NCBI GenBank assembly: GCA_003175985.1
Contig: PSRJ01000196.1
Location: forward strand, 1-39,006
Reading direction: 5' to 3'
Origin: Terriglobia bacterium
GTDB taxonomy: Bacteria > Acidobacteriota > Terriglobia > Bryobacterales > Bryobacteraceae
DNA: 39,006 bases
Shown: positions 30,767 to 39,006 of the stretch, piece by piece
How positions within the stretch are numbered: position 1 is the stretch's first letter
How the letters are laid out: every line of letters begins with the position of its first letter
Position numbers and translations under genes: made by a program
The notes under the pieces: model-generated
The model's database searches: none
What the model saw: the letters and a program-made list of their open reading frames with translations, nothing else
What the model was told of the DNA's origin: nothing

Positions 30767-31535
30767 AAAGGCGGAGTATCTCGCGAGCTATGCGGCGCAG
30801 TTGCCGGTGCTCCATCCCGCTGGGCAGCGCAGACTCCGGTGTGCCCATGTCCACGTCTCGGGAACCGGGCGGATCGGCGGCTCGGTCGCGCTGGCCATGG
30901 CAGCATCCGGTATCGGCCATGTTTCCGCGAATGATCCGCAAGACATGGAAGCGGAGAATCTGGGCGCGTTCGCGCTCGCTCGCCGCGATGACCTCGGCAA
31001 GCCCAAGGTTGATGTTCTCAGCCGGCTTCTCTCAGGTCGGCCGCATTTCGAGTTTGTGCCGCTGGTCCTGCCCGCCGAATCAGCAGCTAGCGAAGAGTGC
31101 CTCGGCAAATCCGACCTCATCCTCTCCTGCGCAAACACGCTCGAAGCACGGCTCGCGGCTGAGCGCATCGCAGTCCTCTGCCGGAAGCCGATTCTCCAGG
31201 TTGCGGCTTTTGACGGCCGCTCCAGGCTGGGCGGACTCATCACCGTTAGGCTGCCGCAGAATGGCTGGACGGCGTGCTTCGGGTGCCTCGCTAATAAGAG
31301 CGTTATAGAGCGAGGGGAGGGACTACTTTCCACCGTCACCTGGAGCTTGGCCGGAATCGCGTCCACGATGGCTGTCCAGATTCTGACTGGCCAGCATTCA
31401 AGCTTCATTCGAAAGCACAACCTCTTCTTCATTGACCTGGAAACGTACGGCATAGAAGCGCTCGCGCTCCAGAGACGCTCAGACTGCACGGTCTGCGGCG
31501 CCGCGCGGAGGGGGCGCCGCAAAGGAGGGCAGTGA
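30750..31535 (+). CDS. ThiF/MoeB/E1-like enzyme
   Basis: This 261-aa protein is an E1-like adenylyltransferase. The Rossmann loop is VSGTGRIGGSVALAMAASGI (about 36-55), followed by NDPQDMEAENLGAF, where D62 and N70 match the D and N of the NDxD...NL element. GKPKVDVL (83-90) matches the K-A or K-P segment after the Arg. Two CxxC pairs (C176/C179; C246/C249) would bind zinc. The family adenylates the C-terminus of ubiquitin-like proteins (ThiS, MoaD, Ubl). No ubiquitin-like, JAB or E2 protein is evident next to it. The gene is embedded among membrane proteins and the VirD4/HerA-like ATPase. GGAGGG precedes the ATG. Confidence 0.82.
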   Translation: MTARTEKAEYLASYAAQLPVLHPAGQRRLRCAHVHVSGTGRIGGSVALAMAASGIGHVSANDPQDMEAENLGAFALARRDDLGKPKVDVLSRLLSGRPHFEFVPLVLPAESAASEECLGKSDLILSCANTLEARLAAERIAVLCRKPILQVAAFDGRSRLGGLITVRLPQNGWTACFGCLANKSVIERGEGLLSTVTWSLAGIASTMAVQILTGQHSSFIRKHNLFFIDLETYGIEALALQRRSDCTVCGAARRGRRKGGQ

Positions 31536-31537
31536 GC

Positions 31538-31768
31538 ATGGAAGGCATTGGTTCACTATTCGGTTCGTTCGTTGTGATCGCAGGCTTGGTTGGACTCATG
31601 CTGGTTGTCATCGCGCCTGAGTGGGGCCGGGCAATTTTCAAGAACGTGGCCGTTGCGATCGGGCTCTTTTTCCTGGGCTGCCTGCTCCTTGGTGCCGGCT
31701 GCCCGGGACGCGCGCAAATTTTTGGTGTTGACCGGGAGGCCGCATGCGGGGCTGGCTTGAAACCCTAG
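31538..31768 (+). CDS. Small membrane protein (76 aa), transfer operon
   Basis: Two predicted membrane segments: VVIAGLVGLMLVVIAP (about 12-27) and VAVAIGLFFLGCLLLGAG (about 36-53). A GTG at 31532 is too close to AAAGGAGG; the ATG at 31538 has normal spacing. It overlaps the ThiF-like gene and the next membrane protein only slightly, so it is part of the operon. Confidence 0.65.
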   Translation: MEGIGSLFGSFVVIAGLVGLMLVVIAPEWGRAIFKNVAVAIGLFFLGCLLLGAGCPGRAQIFGVDREAACGAGLKP

Positions 31769-32082
31769 TTTTCGATGTTGTCGGCAGCCTTATGGGAGTC
31801 GTGCTTATCGGGGCGGCATTCGCGCGCCTGGTTTCCTCTGAATATGCCGCTGGCCTTCTCAAGCGCTTCGCTCTACCGCTATTGCTGATCTATGTCGCGG
31901 CCCGCGTGGCCATACAGATGCTTTGGAGCGGTGATCGTGGAGTGTACGTGTTTCTTATTGCAGCGAGCGCCGCAGCGTACTGGATTCGCAAGCGCGGCCA
32001 CGCGCGGCAGGAAAGTGCCCAGGGGCGGGGAGTACAGCGGACGCCTCTTTTTCCACCGGCTTCAGATGGAGGCGAGCCATGA
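31744..32082 (+). CDS. Membrane protein (112 aa), transfer operon
   Basis: Three predicted membrane segments: VGSLMGVVLIGAAFARLV, LPLLLIYVAARVAIQML and YVFLIAASAAAYWI. They are followed by a basic, Gly-rich tail. Together with the 31538 product and the anchored proteins upstream it could form a membrane channel or platform for the ATPase at 32079, whose start overlaps its stop (ATGA). Confidence 0.68.
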   Translation: MRGWLETLVFDVVGSLMGVVLIGAAFARLVSSEYAAGLLKRFALPLLLIYVAARVAIQMLWSGDRGVYVFLIAASAAAYWIRKRGHARQESAQGRGVQRTPLFPPASDGGEP

Positions 32083-33698
32083 AACCGGTCCTTGATTATG
32101 TCTTCGGAAAGAAGCTGGACTTTGAGACAAGCCGATATCTGGCGCAGCTTGCCAAGGCTCCGGCCTTGGCGTCGCGACAGAAGGCTTCGCGATTTCTGGC
32201 TGAGATGCGGGAGAAAGACGGGCCGAAAGTCATTCTCGGGGAGACGGTCTGGGGTGAGCCGGTCGAGATCCCGCTCACAGAAATTATCCGATCGACGGGA
32301 CTCGTCACGGCCGGATCAGGGGGCGGCAAAACCATGTTCTGCCTCCTCATTCTTGAGGCCGTTCTGGAGAATTCGGAGAGCGGCCAGGCAGGCTTCGGCG
32401 TGCTCGACGGCGCGAAATTCGACCTGTACCTCGGCGCTCTCTACCTGGTCCAGCGGCGGCTGGTTGCGTTGTCCAAAGCCGACCTCCGAGCCGCCGCGAA
32501 GTTTCGGCGGCGTATACGCATCATTGACTTTGCCGCGCCTGGCGATGTCGTCAGTCCGTTCAACATTCTTTGCCCTTGGCCGAACGCCGATCTTGAAGGC
32601 TTCGCCGGGTACCAGCTAGACCTTCTTCTGGATGTCCTGCCGGATGCGGACGGGCTGAAACTGGCGGCGGCTCCGCTGAAGACGCTGGTACAAATCCTGG
32701 CGTCGCCTGAGGTCGCGATGACCATCATTGATCTCATCCGGTGCCTGGATGATGAGCCGTTCCTCGACAGCGTGACGGCGCGCTGCGGCGACCGGGAGCT
32801 CGTTGAGAGGCTGAGGCGGCAACTGAGTACCGTGTCCAAGTCGACGCTTGCTGCGCTACGGAGGCGGCTGGAAGTTCTGGTTTCGTCCAGGACTGTAGCA
32901 CGCTCTCTCTCCTGCCCGACAGCCCCGGACTTCAGAGCAATTCAGGACGCCGGGTGTTTCCTTCTTATCAACTGCGCCGGTCCTGCCGTTCCTCCTGGAG
33001 TGGCGCGGTTCCTCAATACGCTGGCGGTGAGCAATTTCTGCCCCTCGATATACGCGCGGCAGAATCCGGCGCTGTCTTTTCTCGGGTTGGCCGATGAAGC
33101 ACAGGACCTCTTCAACTCCTCGTCCGTCCTGCGGGAGCACTTGAGCGACGCGGCGCGCCTGTCACGGCGATACGGCACCAATTTCGTTTTCATCACTCAG
33201 AACCTGCACGCTGCGGTTTCGGACGCCCGCCTATTGTCTCTCCTGCATACGAATGTCGCCTGGTCGTGGTCCGGCCGCGGCGATCCGGCCGACTGTGCGT
33301 TTCTGCGCGGCGCGTTGCCGGTTACGGGCAGGCGACCGCGACCGAAACAACATCCGTTCGAAGAGAGCACGTTCTACACGGCAGCGGAGGAGCGAACGCT
33401 TCTTTTGGAGGAAATCGCCAACCTGCCGAACCGCACCGGATACCTGTGGCTCAAAGGGCGCTCGCCGGAAGCAATTAAGATCCGGGCGCGCCAGCTTGAT
33501 ATCCCGCAAGGCCGCGACCTTGAAGAAGCTACAGCCGCCATTCGCCGTGACCCGACGATTGGAGGCCGGTTGTCGCGCAAAGAGTACGAGCGCCTGGTTG
33601 CCCAGCGAGAGCGGCGCGCCTCACCGGAGCGCGGCGAGGACTTTGGTGAAAAACTGGCCGGCGCGTACCGCTCGGCGCGGGGACGACAAAAATCGTGA
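32079..33698 (+). CDS. VirD4/HerA-like conjugative ATPase, copy 2
   Basis: This 539-aa P-loop ATPase has Walker A TAGSGGGKT (77-85) followed by helices, GFGVLDGAKFD as the next strand, and Walker B LSFLGLADEAQDLF (D339, E340). NFVFITQNLHAAVSD (about 367-381) is the typical sensor region. No membrane segment is seen, but the genes before it encode several, with overlapping starts. It should drive DNA translocation by the element. It shares class, not close sequence, with the ATPase at 17152. The next two genes are a zinc-ribbon protein and a replication-relaxation protein, both overlapping by ATGA or GTGA. Confidence 0.85.
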   Translation: MKPVLDYVFGKKLDFETSRYLAQLAKAPALASRQKASRFLAEMREKDGPKVILGETVWGEPVEIPLTEIIRSTGLVTAGSGGGKTMFCLLILEAVLENSESGQAGFGVLDGAKFDLYLGALYLVQRRLVALSKADLRAAAKFRRRIRIIDFAAPGDVVSPFNILCPWPNADLEGFAGYQLDLLLDVLPDADGLKLAAAPLKTLVQILASPEVAMTIIDLIRCLDDEPFLDSVTARCGDRELVERLRRQLSTVSKSTLAALRRRLEVLVSSRTVARSLSCPTAPDFRAIQDAGCFLLINCAGPAVPPGVARFLNTLAVSNFCPSIYARQNPALSFLGLADEAQDLFNSSSVLREHLSDAARLSRRYGTNFVFITQNLHAAVSDARLLSLLHTNVAWSWSGRGDPADCAFLRGALPVTGRRPRPKQHPFEESTFYTAAEERTLLLEEIANLPNRTGYLWLKGRSPEAIKIRARQLDIPQGRDLEEATAAIRRDPTIGGRLSRKEYERLVAQRERRASPERGEDFGEKLAGAYRSARGRQKS

Positions 33699-33973
33699 AC
33701 AACTTCGCAGAGGACGCCATATTATGGCTTCTGTCATCGCCTGTTGCCGCCCCGACTGCGGTTGCGCGCCGGACAAGATTCTGGCGCACCGCATACAGCG
33801 ACTCGATTTCATGCACATGCGGAGAGTGGATCTCGCTTGTCGGCCTTTGGCGCTGCAACTGCGGGTTCACGTACCGCGGCCATTTGCTTCGAGAGTGCCC
33901 GGTGTGCCACTCGCTTCCCAGGATGGTGCGCTGTTTCTCCTGTGGTTTGACGCAAATCCTGCCGCAGCCATGA
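33695..33973 (+). CDS. Zinc-ribbon protein (92 aa), transfer operon
   Basis: This 92-aa protein has several CxxC-type clusters in its C-terminal half: ISCTCGEW, RCNCGFTYRG, ECPVCHS, RCFSCG, enough for two zinc ribbons. It is probably a nucleic-acid or protein-binding adaptor. GTG start overlapping the ATPase stop; its own stop overlaps the start of the replication-relaxation gene (ATGA). It would thus be made in step with both. Confidence 0.7.
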   Translation: MNNFAEDAILWLLSSPVAAPTAVARRTRFWRTAYSDSISCTCGEWISLVGLWRCNCGFTYRGHLLRECPVCHSLPRMVRCFSCGLTQILPQP

Positions 33974-34662
33974 GAGTCACGGACCGGTGTACCGCGATGA
34001 TGGTCTTCACTTCCGCCGCCAAATGCGTTTCGACCAGCCAGTACAAGCGACGCTTCTTTCCCGCTTCCAGCTCGGACGCCTGCCGGAAGGTGCTGCGCCG
34101 GATGGCGAACGGCCGGTATCTTGTGCGCCGCCAGGAGCACCGGATGGCGGAAGCGCTCTTTACGCTGGGCGGGAACGGGAAACGGGTTTTGGAAGAGCGA
34201 GGGATGGAAAATATCGCAGTTGTGCGCCAGCTTCCGAAACAAATCGAGCATGTGCTCGGAATTAACGATTTGAGAGTTGCCGCGGAACTGACCGACGGCC
34301 TCAACTATTTTTATGCGGCGTGGGAACTGCCGGGCTTTGGATGGCGGCAGGAGGTCATTCCGGATGCGGTGTTTTCGCTTGAGAAGAAGACCTGGGCGGT
34401 GGAGTTTGATCGCGGGCAGGAGGGGCTACAATTTTTTCTGCGGACGAAGGTCCCGGCCTATGAGCGTGGCTTCGCGGGACTGGCCCTTGCCGGGGTGCTT
34501 GTTGTTGCCGAACACCGTCCGCGCATGGAGTCTCTAGCGCGGGCAGTCGGAACCCGGTCCCGCAGGTTCCTTTTCACGAGCGTTGATGCTGTGAGGCGGA
34601 GCAACCTCTCGGCGAGAGTTTTCTGGCGCCCACCTGAGGAAGAGCGGGTCACGCTTCTCTGA
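33970..34662 (+). CDS. Replication-relaxation family protein, copy 2
   Basis: This 230-aa protein has a winged-helix start (CVSTSQYKRRFFPASSSDAC, LRRMANGRYLVRRQEH, EALFTLGGNGKRVLEERG). An alpha/beta domain follows with VIPDAVFSLEKKTWAVEFDR and FFLRTKVPAYERGF; the D, E-x-D and K placements resemble the nuclease-like core of the Replic_Relax family. The frame is open much further upstream, but the ATG at 33970 is at an ATGA overlap with the zinc-ribbon gene. Together with the ATPase it forms the second pair of this kind in the window; this copy is shorter than the first (274 aa). Confidence 0.7.
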   Translation: MRVTDRCTAMMVFTSAAKCVSTSQYKRRFFPASSSDACRKVLRRMANGRYLVRRQEHRMAEALFTLGGNGKRVLEERGMENIAVVRQLPKQIEHVLGINDLRVAAELTDGLNYFYAAWELPGFGWRQEVIPDAVFSLEKKTWAVEFDRGQEGLQFFLRTKVPAYERGFAGLALAGVLVVAEHRPRMESLARAVGTRSRRFLFTSVDAVRRSNLSARVFWRPPEEERVTLL

Positions 34663-34793
34663 AGGCCTCTTGCGGGGCCTCTTATCGATGAGAAGGGTTT
34701 TATGACGAAACGGTCTATAAGATCAGGAGCTTACGGCGAGCGCAGCGGCTCCTCTTCAGGATATTCAGAACATGAGGAAAGAAGGGACAACCA

Positions 34794-35012
34794 ATGGCAC
34801 GATCTGAAATTACCGATGAAGTGCAGGTACTGCGCTTCTTCGAGACGGGCCCGATCGACAAGGTCGAGGCCGTATTCAACATCGTCTGCGAAAAGATGCG
34901 GGAGCGTTTGCGCGACCGAGGTCCGGCCGAGGCGGGCGCTCCTTTACGCAGGCGGCGCAGTCGCGGAAATGATGCCGGAGAAAAGGAGGGGACGAGCAGT
35001 TCAACGGGTTAA
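34794..35012 (+). CDS. Small hypothetical protein (72 aa)
   Basis: The N-terminal 40 residues look folded and helical (EVQVLRFFETGPIDKVEAVF, NIVCEKMRERLRD); the C-terminus is a basic, disordered tail (RRRRSRG). AAGGGA precedes the ATG. Family unknown, but its composition fits a small DNA- or protein-binding factor of the backbone operon. Confidence 0.6.
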   Translation: MARSEITDEVQVLRFFETGPIDKVEAVFNIVCEKMRERLRDRGPAEAGAPLRRRRSRGNDAGEKEGTSSSTG

Positions 35013-35068
35013 CGCGAGTTTCGCGGCGCGTGCCGGCGCACCTTCGCCAGGTCGGTGCGCCAGAGGAA

Positions 35069-35497
35069 ATGGAGTACACGTTTTCGGACAGCCGGTTCAT
35101 GAGCGCTCGCGACAAACGGCTCACGCTCTTGAATTGGGTACGCTTCCTGCGCCGGGGTTTGCGAGAGGCCGATTTCACCAGGCGGATTTATGATCACCTC
35201 ATATTGCACTGCGCTTTCATTGCTCACTACAACCGGGCGGTTTTCTATGAGACGTACTTCGAGCGCGGGGAAGATACCGCACGCTTTCTTTCCCAGTTCG
35301 ACAAGCGCTCCGGTTGCCGATCGGTCGAGTACGGGGGTACATGGTGGCTGCAAGGCGAGTATGGCGATCTCAACCGCGCCATGGTGGAAGAGGCGGCGCC
35401 GTTTATCCCGAAACTGGGTGACGGGGCCCAACGAAGAGAGCGCGCATCCGACATCGCCGAAGCCAAACGCCTGCTGTCCAAGCACGATCTTCAATGA
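35069..35497 (+). CDS. Conserved-looking hypothetical protein (142 aa)
   Basis: A 142-aa protein with FLRRGLREADFTRRIYDHLI, HCAFIAHYNRAVFYETYF and DTARFLSQFDKRSG. The His/Tyr-rich central helix (LHCAFIAHYNR) suggests a conserved site. It resembles unnamed proteins I associate with similar integrative elements, but no function is known. The ATG at 35069 is chosen for the protein-like start; a GTG at 35030 is in frame upstream. Confidence 0.6.
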   Translation: MEYTFSDSRFMSARDKRLTLLNWVRFLRRGLREADFTRRIYDHLILHCAFIAHYNRAVFYETYFERGEDTARFLSQFDKRSGCRSVEYGGTWWLQGEYGDLNRAMVEEAAPFIPKLGDGAQRRERASDIAEAKRLLSKHDLQ

Positions 35498-35615
35498 CTC
35501 TGCACCTTCGCCGGAGACCGCTCCGGCACGCGCCGCGAAGGCAATTGTGTTGTTGTGTTTATCGCCCAGCCGCCGGGTCAGGTCGAGCCCGGATAAACAA
35601 ACCATTATCAAACCA

Positions 35616-36308
35616 ATGGCTTGGCGACCTTATGAAAACCTTGTCGAGGGGGAGCTTGACAACCGCATTCCGGGACGGGTCACGGGCTGGATACGCTTTG
35701 CCCGTCGCGGCCGGGAGCCGCTTCACGTCACGCTCAGCCTGCAGGGCGACTTCCACGAGGATATCCGCCGGAGGCTCTTGAAGCTCAAGAATCTACGGAC
35801 GCTCGCGGGGGACATGTCGCGGGTAAAGGACAACATGGACGGATTCGAAGCCATACAGTGTGGGCAGGTCGGTGATATCACCGCCGGTATTGCGCTTGGC
35901 CGCTGGAGTCCGGCGATTGCACAGAAGCTCATGGCGCAAAATGAGCTCGTCTGGGATCGCATGGCTCTGGGGCCGTTTGAGCGTGAGCAGCGCCAGCGGG
36001 AATTTGCCGCCCACTACGAAGCCCGCATTACGGCCGGGGATCTCTATTATCCATACGTCCCGTACCCGTATATCGAGTGGTACTCCGCACGAAACGGCCG
36101 GGTGGTTTTGGAGCTGGAGGCTTTCCAGGTGGAAATCATCGACGGAGGGAGTGCGCCGGTTGAGAAGACTCCGGAAGAGCTTCTGGCGGACGAGGAAAAG
36201 CGCGAGAAGGCCCTGGTCACGTACATGGAAGGCATGGTGGAAGAGTTCTCTCGCGAGAATCGCAAAAAAGGAGGAGACGGCAACGTCTTCGGCGCGGTAA
36301 TCGGGTGA
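35616..36308 (+). CDS. Conserved-looking hypothetical protein (230 aa)
   Basis: A 230-aa protein beginning WRPYENLVEGELDNRIPGRV, with TGWIRFARRG, SLQGDFHEDIRR, a central QVGDITAGIALG and PYPYIEWYSARNGRVVLELE. The C-terminal 60 residues are acidic and helical. The GELDNxxPGxVTGWxRF pattern resembles an unnamed family from integrative elements, as far as I can recall; function unknown. No ribosome binding site is visible before the ATG. A hairpin follows the gene. Confidence 0.6.
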   Translation: MAWRPYENLVEGELDNRIPGRVTGWIRFARRGREPLHVTLSLQGDFHEDIRRRLLKLKNLRTLAGDMSRVKDNMDGFEAIQCGQVGDITAGIALGRWSPAIAQKLMAQNELVWDRMALGPFEREQRQREFAAHYEARITAGDLYYPYVPYPYIEWYSARNGRVVLELEAFQVEIIDGGSAPVEKTPEELLADEEKREKALVTYMEGMVEEFSRENRKKGGDGNVFGAVIG

Positions 36309-36317
36309 GGTTTTTGT

Positions 36318-36338
36318 GCCGGGGTTTCCCGCCCCGGC
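36318..36338 (+). other. GC-rich hairpin between genes
   Basis: GCCGGGG / CCCCGGC with a 7-base loop, 9 bases after the stop at 36308. There is no T-tract after it, so it may serve as an mRNA stabiliser or processing site rather than a classical terminator. Confidence 0.5.
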
Positions 36339-36394
36339 GGCTGGGCGGCCAAAGTATTTTGAGTTGATCGTCGAAAGGAGGAATGACAAAGGGC

Positions 36395-36418
36395 GCTGCC
36401 CTCAGATGAGACGAATGG
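36395..36418. repeat. Left arm of perfect 24-bp inverted repeat
   Basis: Matches the reverse complement of 37411-37434 over all 24 bases (core CCCTCAGATGAGACGAATGG). An AGATCC block a few bases inside is also shared with the other side, so the similarity extends imperfectly inward. It lies 26 bases before the chosen start of the 36445 gene. Confidence 0.95.
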
Positions 36419-36444
36419 TTAGGACAGATCCGATCCAACAAAAA

Positions 36445-37386
36445 ATGAAGACACATAAACAGATCATCGAGAGCTTTTTACAGGAAGGCAAAGGAGGCAA
36501 CGGAACGAACGTCGTAGCCAAAGAAAAAGACCAGGCGGTATATTCAAGATACCGCCGCCCGTGGGACCCATCGCGGCATGAAGTCCCGCTGGCCGTCCGT
36601 CTGAAGGACGGGGGGTTCTTGGCAAACGGCGCGAGCCTTGACTGGCCGAGAAGGCAGCACCAGGAACTCGTCCTCCGGGCGCTTGAGGGCGCAAAAGATC
36701 CCTTCGGCGTCGTGCCTTTCGACTCGATTACGGCCGCCTGGACCGATGGCGAAATTCGTGATTGGAACCGGGCGCCTTTTACCCTTAAAGACTTGAGGCG
36801 CGAGGTTTCAGTCGTCGTTCCAAGTACGGGCGAGGAATGGCGGGAGGTCAGCGTGAAAGACAAGCTGGGCCGCGACCAAACCCGGCGAATCCATACCCTC
36901 GGAGACAGCGTCATCCGCGTGCGAGATGGCTTCTACCTTTCCGGCGTGGACGAAACCGGACTGTACCGCGGCATTTACTTTCTGGCACGCCTTTTGACCG
37001 ACCGTCCTCCCGCTTCGTTTCAGGAGGCACTGAACTTCCTCAAGCCAAAGGTCGTCCAGGATGCGGAAGCGCGGGGAGCCTACGTCAGGCGCCAGGGAGA
37101 ATGGTTCGCCATTCCAACGAACGTTTTGACGTCTCAGCTTATGGGTGATGTTGAGCGCGGTTTGGCGGTACGGCACGAAGAGCATATTCTGGGCCGCGAC
37201 GGCCATCACCAGCTTGAAGAAGCCATCATCTACCGGGGCGGTCCGCAGAGGGGCACAGTGTTCGCGCGCGGTCAGATCGCTCATACCGCAAACGAGCATA
37301 TTCCCTTGGAACTGGGTTTTCGCTGGCACCAGATCGTGCACAACGTGCAGGGTGCTTCTTACAGCTTGGTAGGTAAGTTCGACTAA
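36445..37386 (+). CDS. Hypothetical protein enclosed by inverted repeats
   Basis: This 313-aa protein has no recognised fold. Notable parts are KTHKQIIESFLQEGKG at the start, WDPSRHEVPLAVRLKDG, a central WREVSVKDKLGRDQTRR and a His-rich C-terminus: RQGEWFAIP, GTVFARGQIAHTANEH and FRWHQIVHNVQG. The sequence RGxxxHTxxEHxxLxLGxxWH resembles a motif I associate with unnamed phage/plasmid proteins. The frame is open further up, including an ATG at 36406 inside the repeat; the ATG at 36445 is just after it. The gene fits exactly between the two repeat arms, 26 bases inside on the left and 24 on the right. Confidence 0.65.
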   Translation: MKTHKQIIESFLQEGKGGNGTNVVAKEKDQAVYSRYRRPWDPSRHEVPLAVRLKDGGFLANGASLDWPRRQHQELVLRALEGAKDPFGVVPFDSITAAWTDGEIRDWNRAPFTLKDLRREVSVVVPSTGEEWREVSVKDKLGRDQTRRIHTLGDSVIRVRDGFYLSGVDETGLYRGIYFLARLLTDRPPASFQEALNFLKPKVVQDAEARGAYVRRQGEWFAIPTNVLTSQLMGDVERGLAVRHEEHILGRDGHHQLEEAIIYRGGPQRGTVFARGQIAHTANEHIPLELGFRWHQIVHNVQGASYSLVGKFD

Positions 37387-37410
37387 AAACTGATTGGGAT
37401 CTGGAACTTT

Positions 37411-37434
37411 CCATTCGTCTCATCTGAGGGCAGC
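37411..37434. repeat. Right arm of perfect 24-bp inverted repeat
   Basis: Reverse complement of 36395-36418; begins 24 bases after the stop of the 36445 gene. No matching target-site duplication is clear outside the arms. Confidence 0.95.
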
Positions 37435-37678
37435 CTAAGGCGTCGGTTCATTTTCGACGATAACGGGTTATGAATGGAAAAGATCGCCCAAATTTATACG
37501 GATATGGAGACCGACACGCCCGATCACAGGTGGCTTTCGCTTGAGGAACTCATCCGGCGGCTCCCCTTGAAAAAGAGCCGGGTGTATTATCTCGTGCATA
37601 CGAACCGGATTCCGCATCATCACATAGGCCGTACTCTTATTTTCGATTACGATGAGATCATCGAATGGGTGAGGAGCG

Positions 37679-39006
<1,328 letters not shown>

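Noticed and set aside
33253-33969. Upstream extension of the replication-relaxation frame (open from 33253)
   Set aside because: It is out of frame with the well-supported ATPase and zinc-ribbon genes, and the ATGA overlap at 33970 marks the true start.
28846-34662. Canonical PRTRC cassette
   Set aside because: A ThiF-like gene is present, but no ParB, JAB or other PRTRC-like protein is recognisable among the neighbours.

Overview
The window looks like an integrative mobile element, or a stack of nested ones, in an acidobacterium of the Solibacter/Bryobacter type. The lineage call rests mainly on the secreted protein at 7469-8317, whose C-terminus matches the domain known from Solibacter (TIGR03437 type), supported by high-GC coding style. 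The right edge is clear: a tyrosine integrase (37679-38995) runs into the 3' end of a tRNA-Met(CAT) gene (38938 to beyond the window), the usual arrangement at the attachment site of a tRNA-targeting element. The left edge is not in the window.

Layout. 1-2.5 kb: a leftward, ATGA-coupled operon (membrane protein, 65-aa protein, DUF932-like protein) and a rightward FliA/WhiG-type sigma factor with a terminator. 2.6-8.4 kb: a secreted Pro/Ser-rich protein, a large serine recombinase carrying a 34-bp palindrome in its coding sequence, a DUF4062 protein, an orphan Hcp-like tube protein and the Solibacter-type secreted protein. 8.4-11.6 kb: two XRE regulators (the first behind an AT-rich palindromic operator/promoter), two overlapping RuvC-like nucleases (the second with Asp replaced by His at the first catalytic position) and a CHC2/TOPRIM primase. 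11.9-16.9 kb: a lower-GC, five-gene cargo operon with its own strong promoter: unknown protein, GlmU-like nucleotidyltransferase, NodU/TobZ-type carbamoyltransferase, PIG-L deacetylase fused to an unassigned C-terminal domain, and NUDIX hydrolase. This is the best candidate for an undescribed system. 17-19.4 kb: a leftward pair, VirD4/HerA-like ATPase and replication-relaxation protein. 20-28.4 kb: a defence-like island with a 936-aa DUF4062-NACHT-FGE protein, two tandem nucleoside 2-deoxyribosyltransferase-like proteins, a decayed integrase, an XRE regulator with a NUDIX-like C-terminal domain, a nucleotide-kinase-like protein behind a structured leader, and a SprT-like metalloprotease.

28.5-37.4 kb: a long rightward operon that I read as the element's transfer/maintenance backbone: HTH protein, several small unknown or membrane proteins, a ThiF/E1-like enzyme, a second VirD4/HerA-like ATPase, a zinc-ribbon protein, a second replication-relaxation protein and four further proteins of unknown function. 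The last of these (36445-37386) is enclosed by perfect 24-bp inverted repeats. An excisionase-like HTH protein overlaps the integrase start and closes the element.

The recurring theme is duplication: two ATPase plus replication-relaxation pairs, two RuvC-like nucleases, two DUF4062 proteins, two deoxyribosyltransferase-like proteins, two excisionase-type HTH proteins, and serine plus tyrosine recombinases with a third integrase in ruins. This suggests that more than one mobile element has contributed to the locus.
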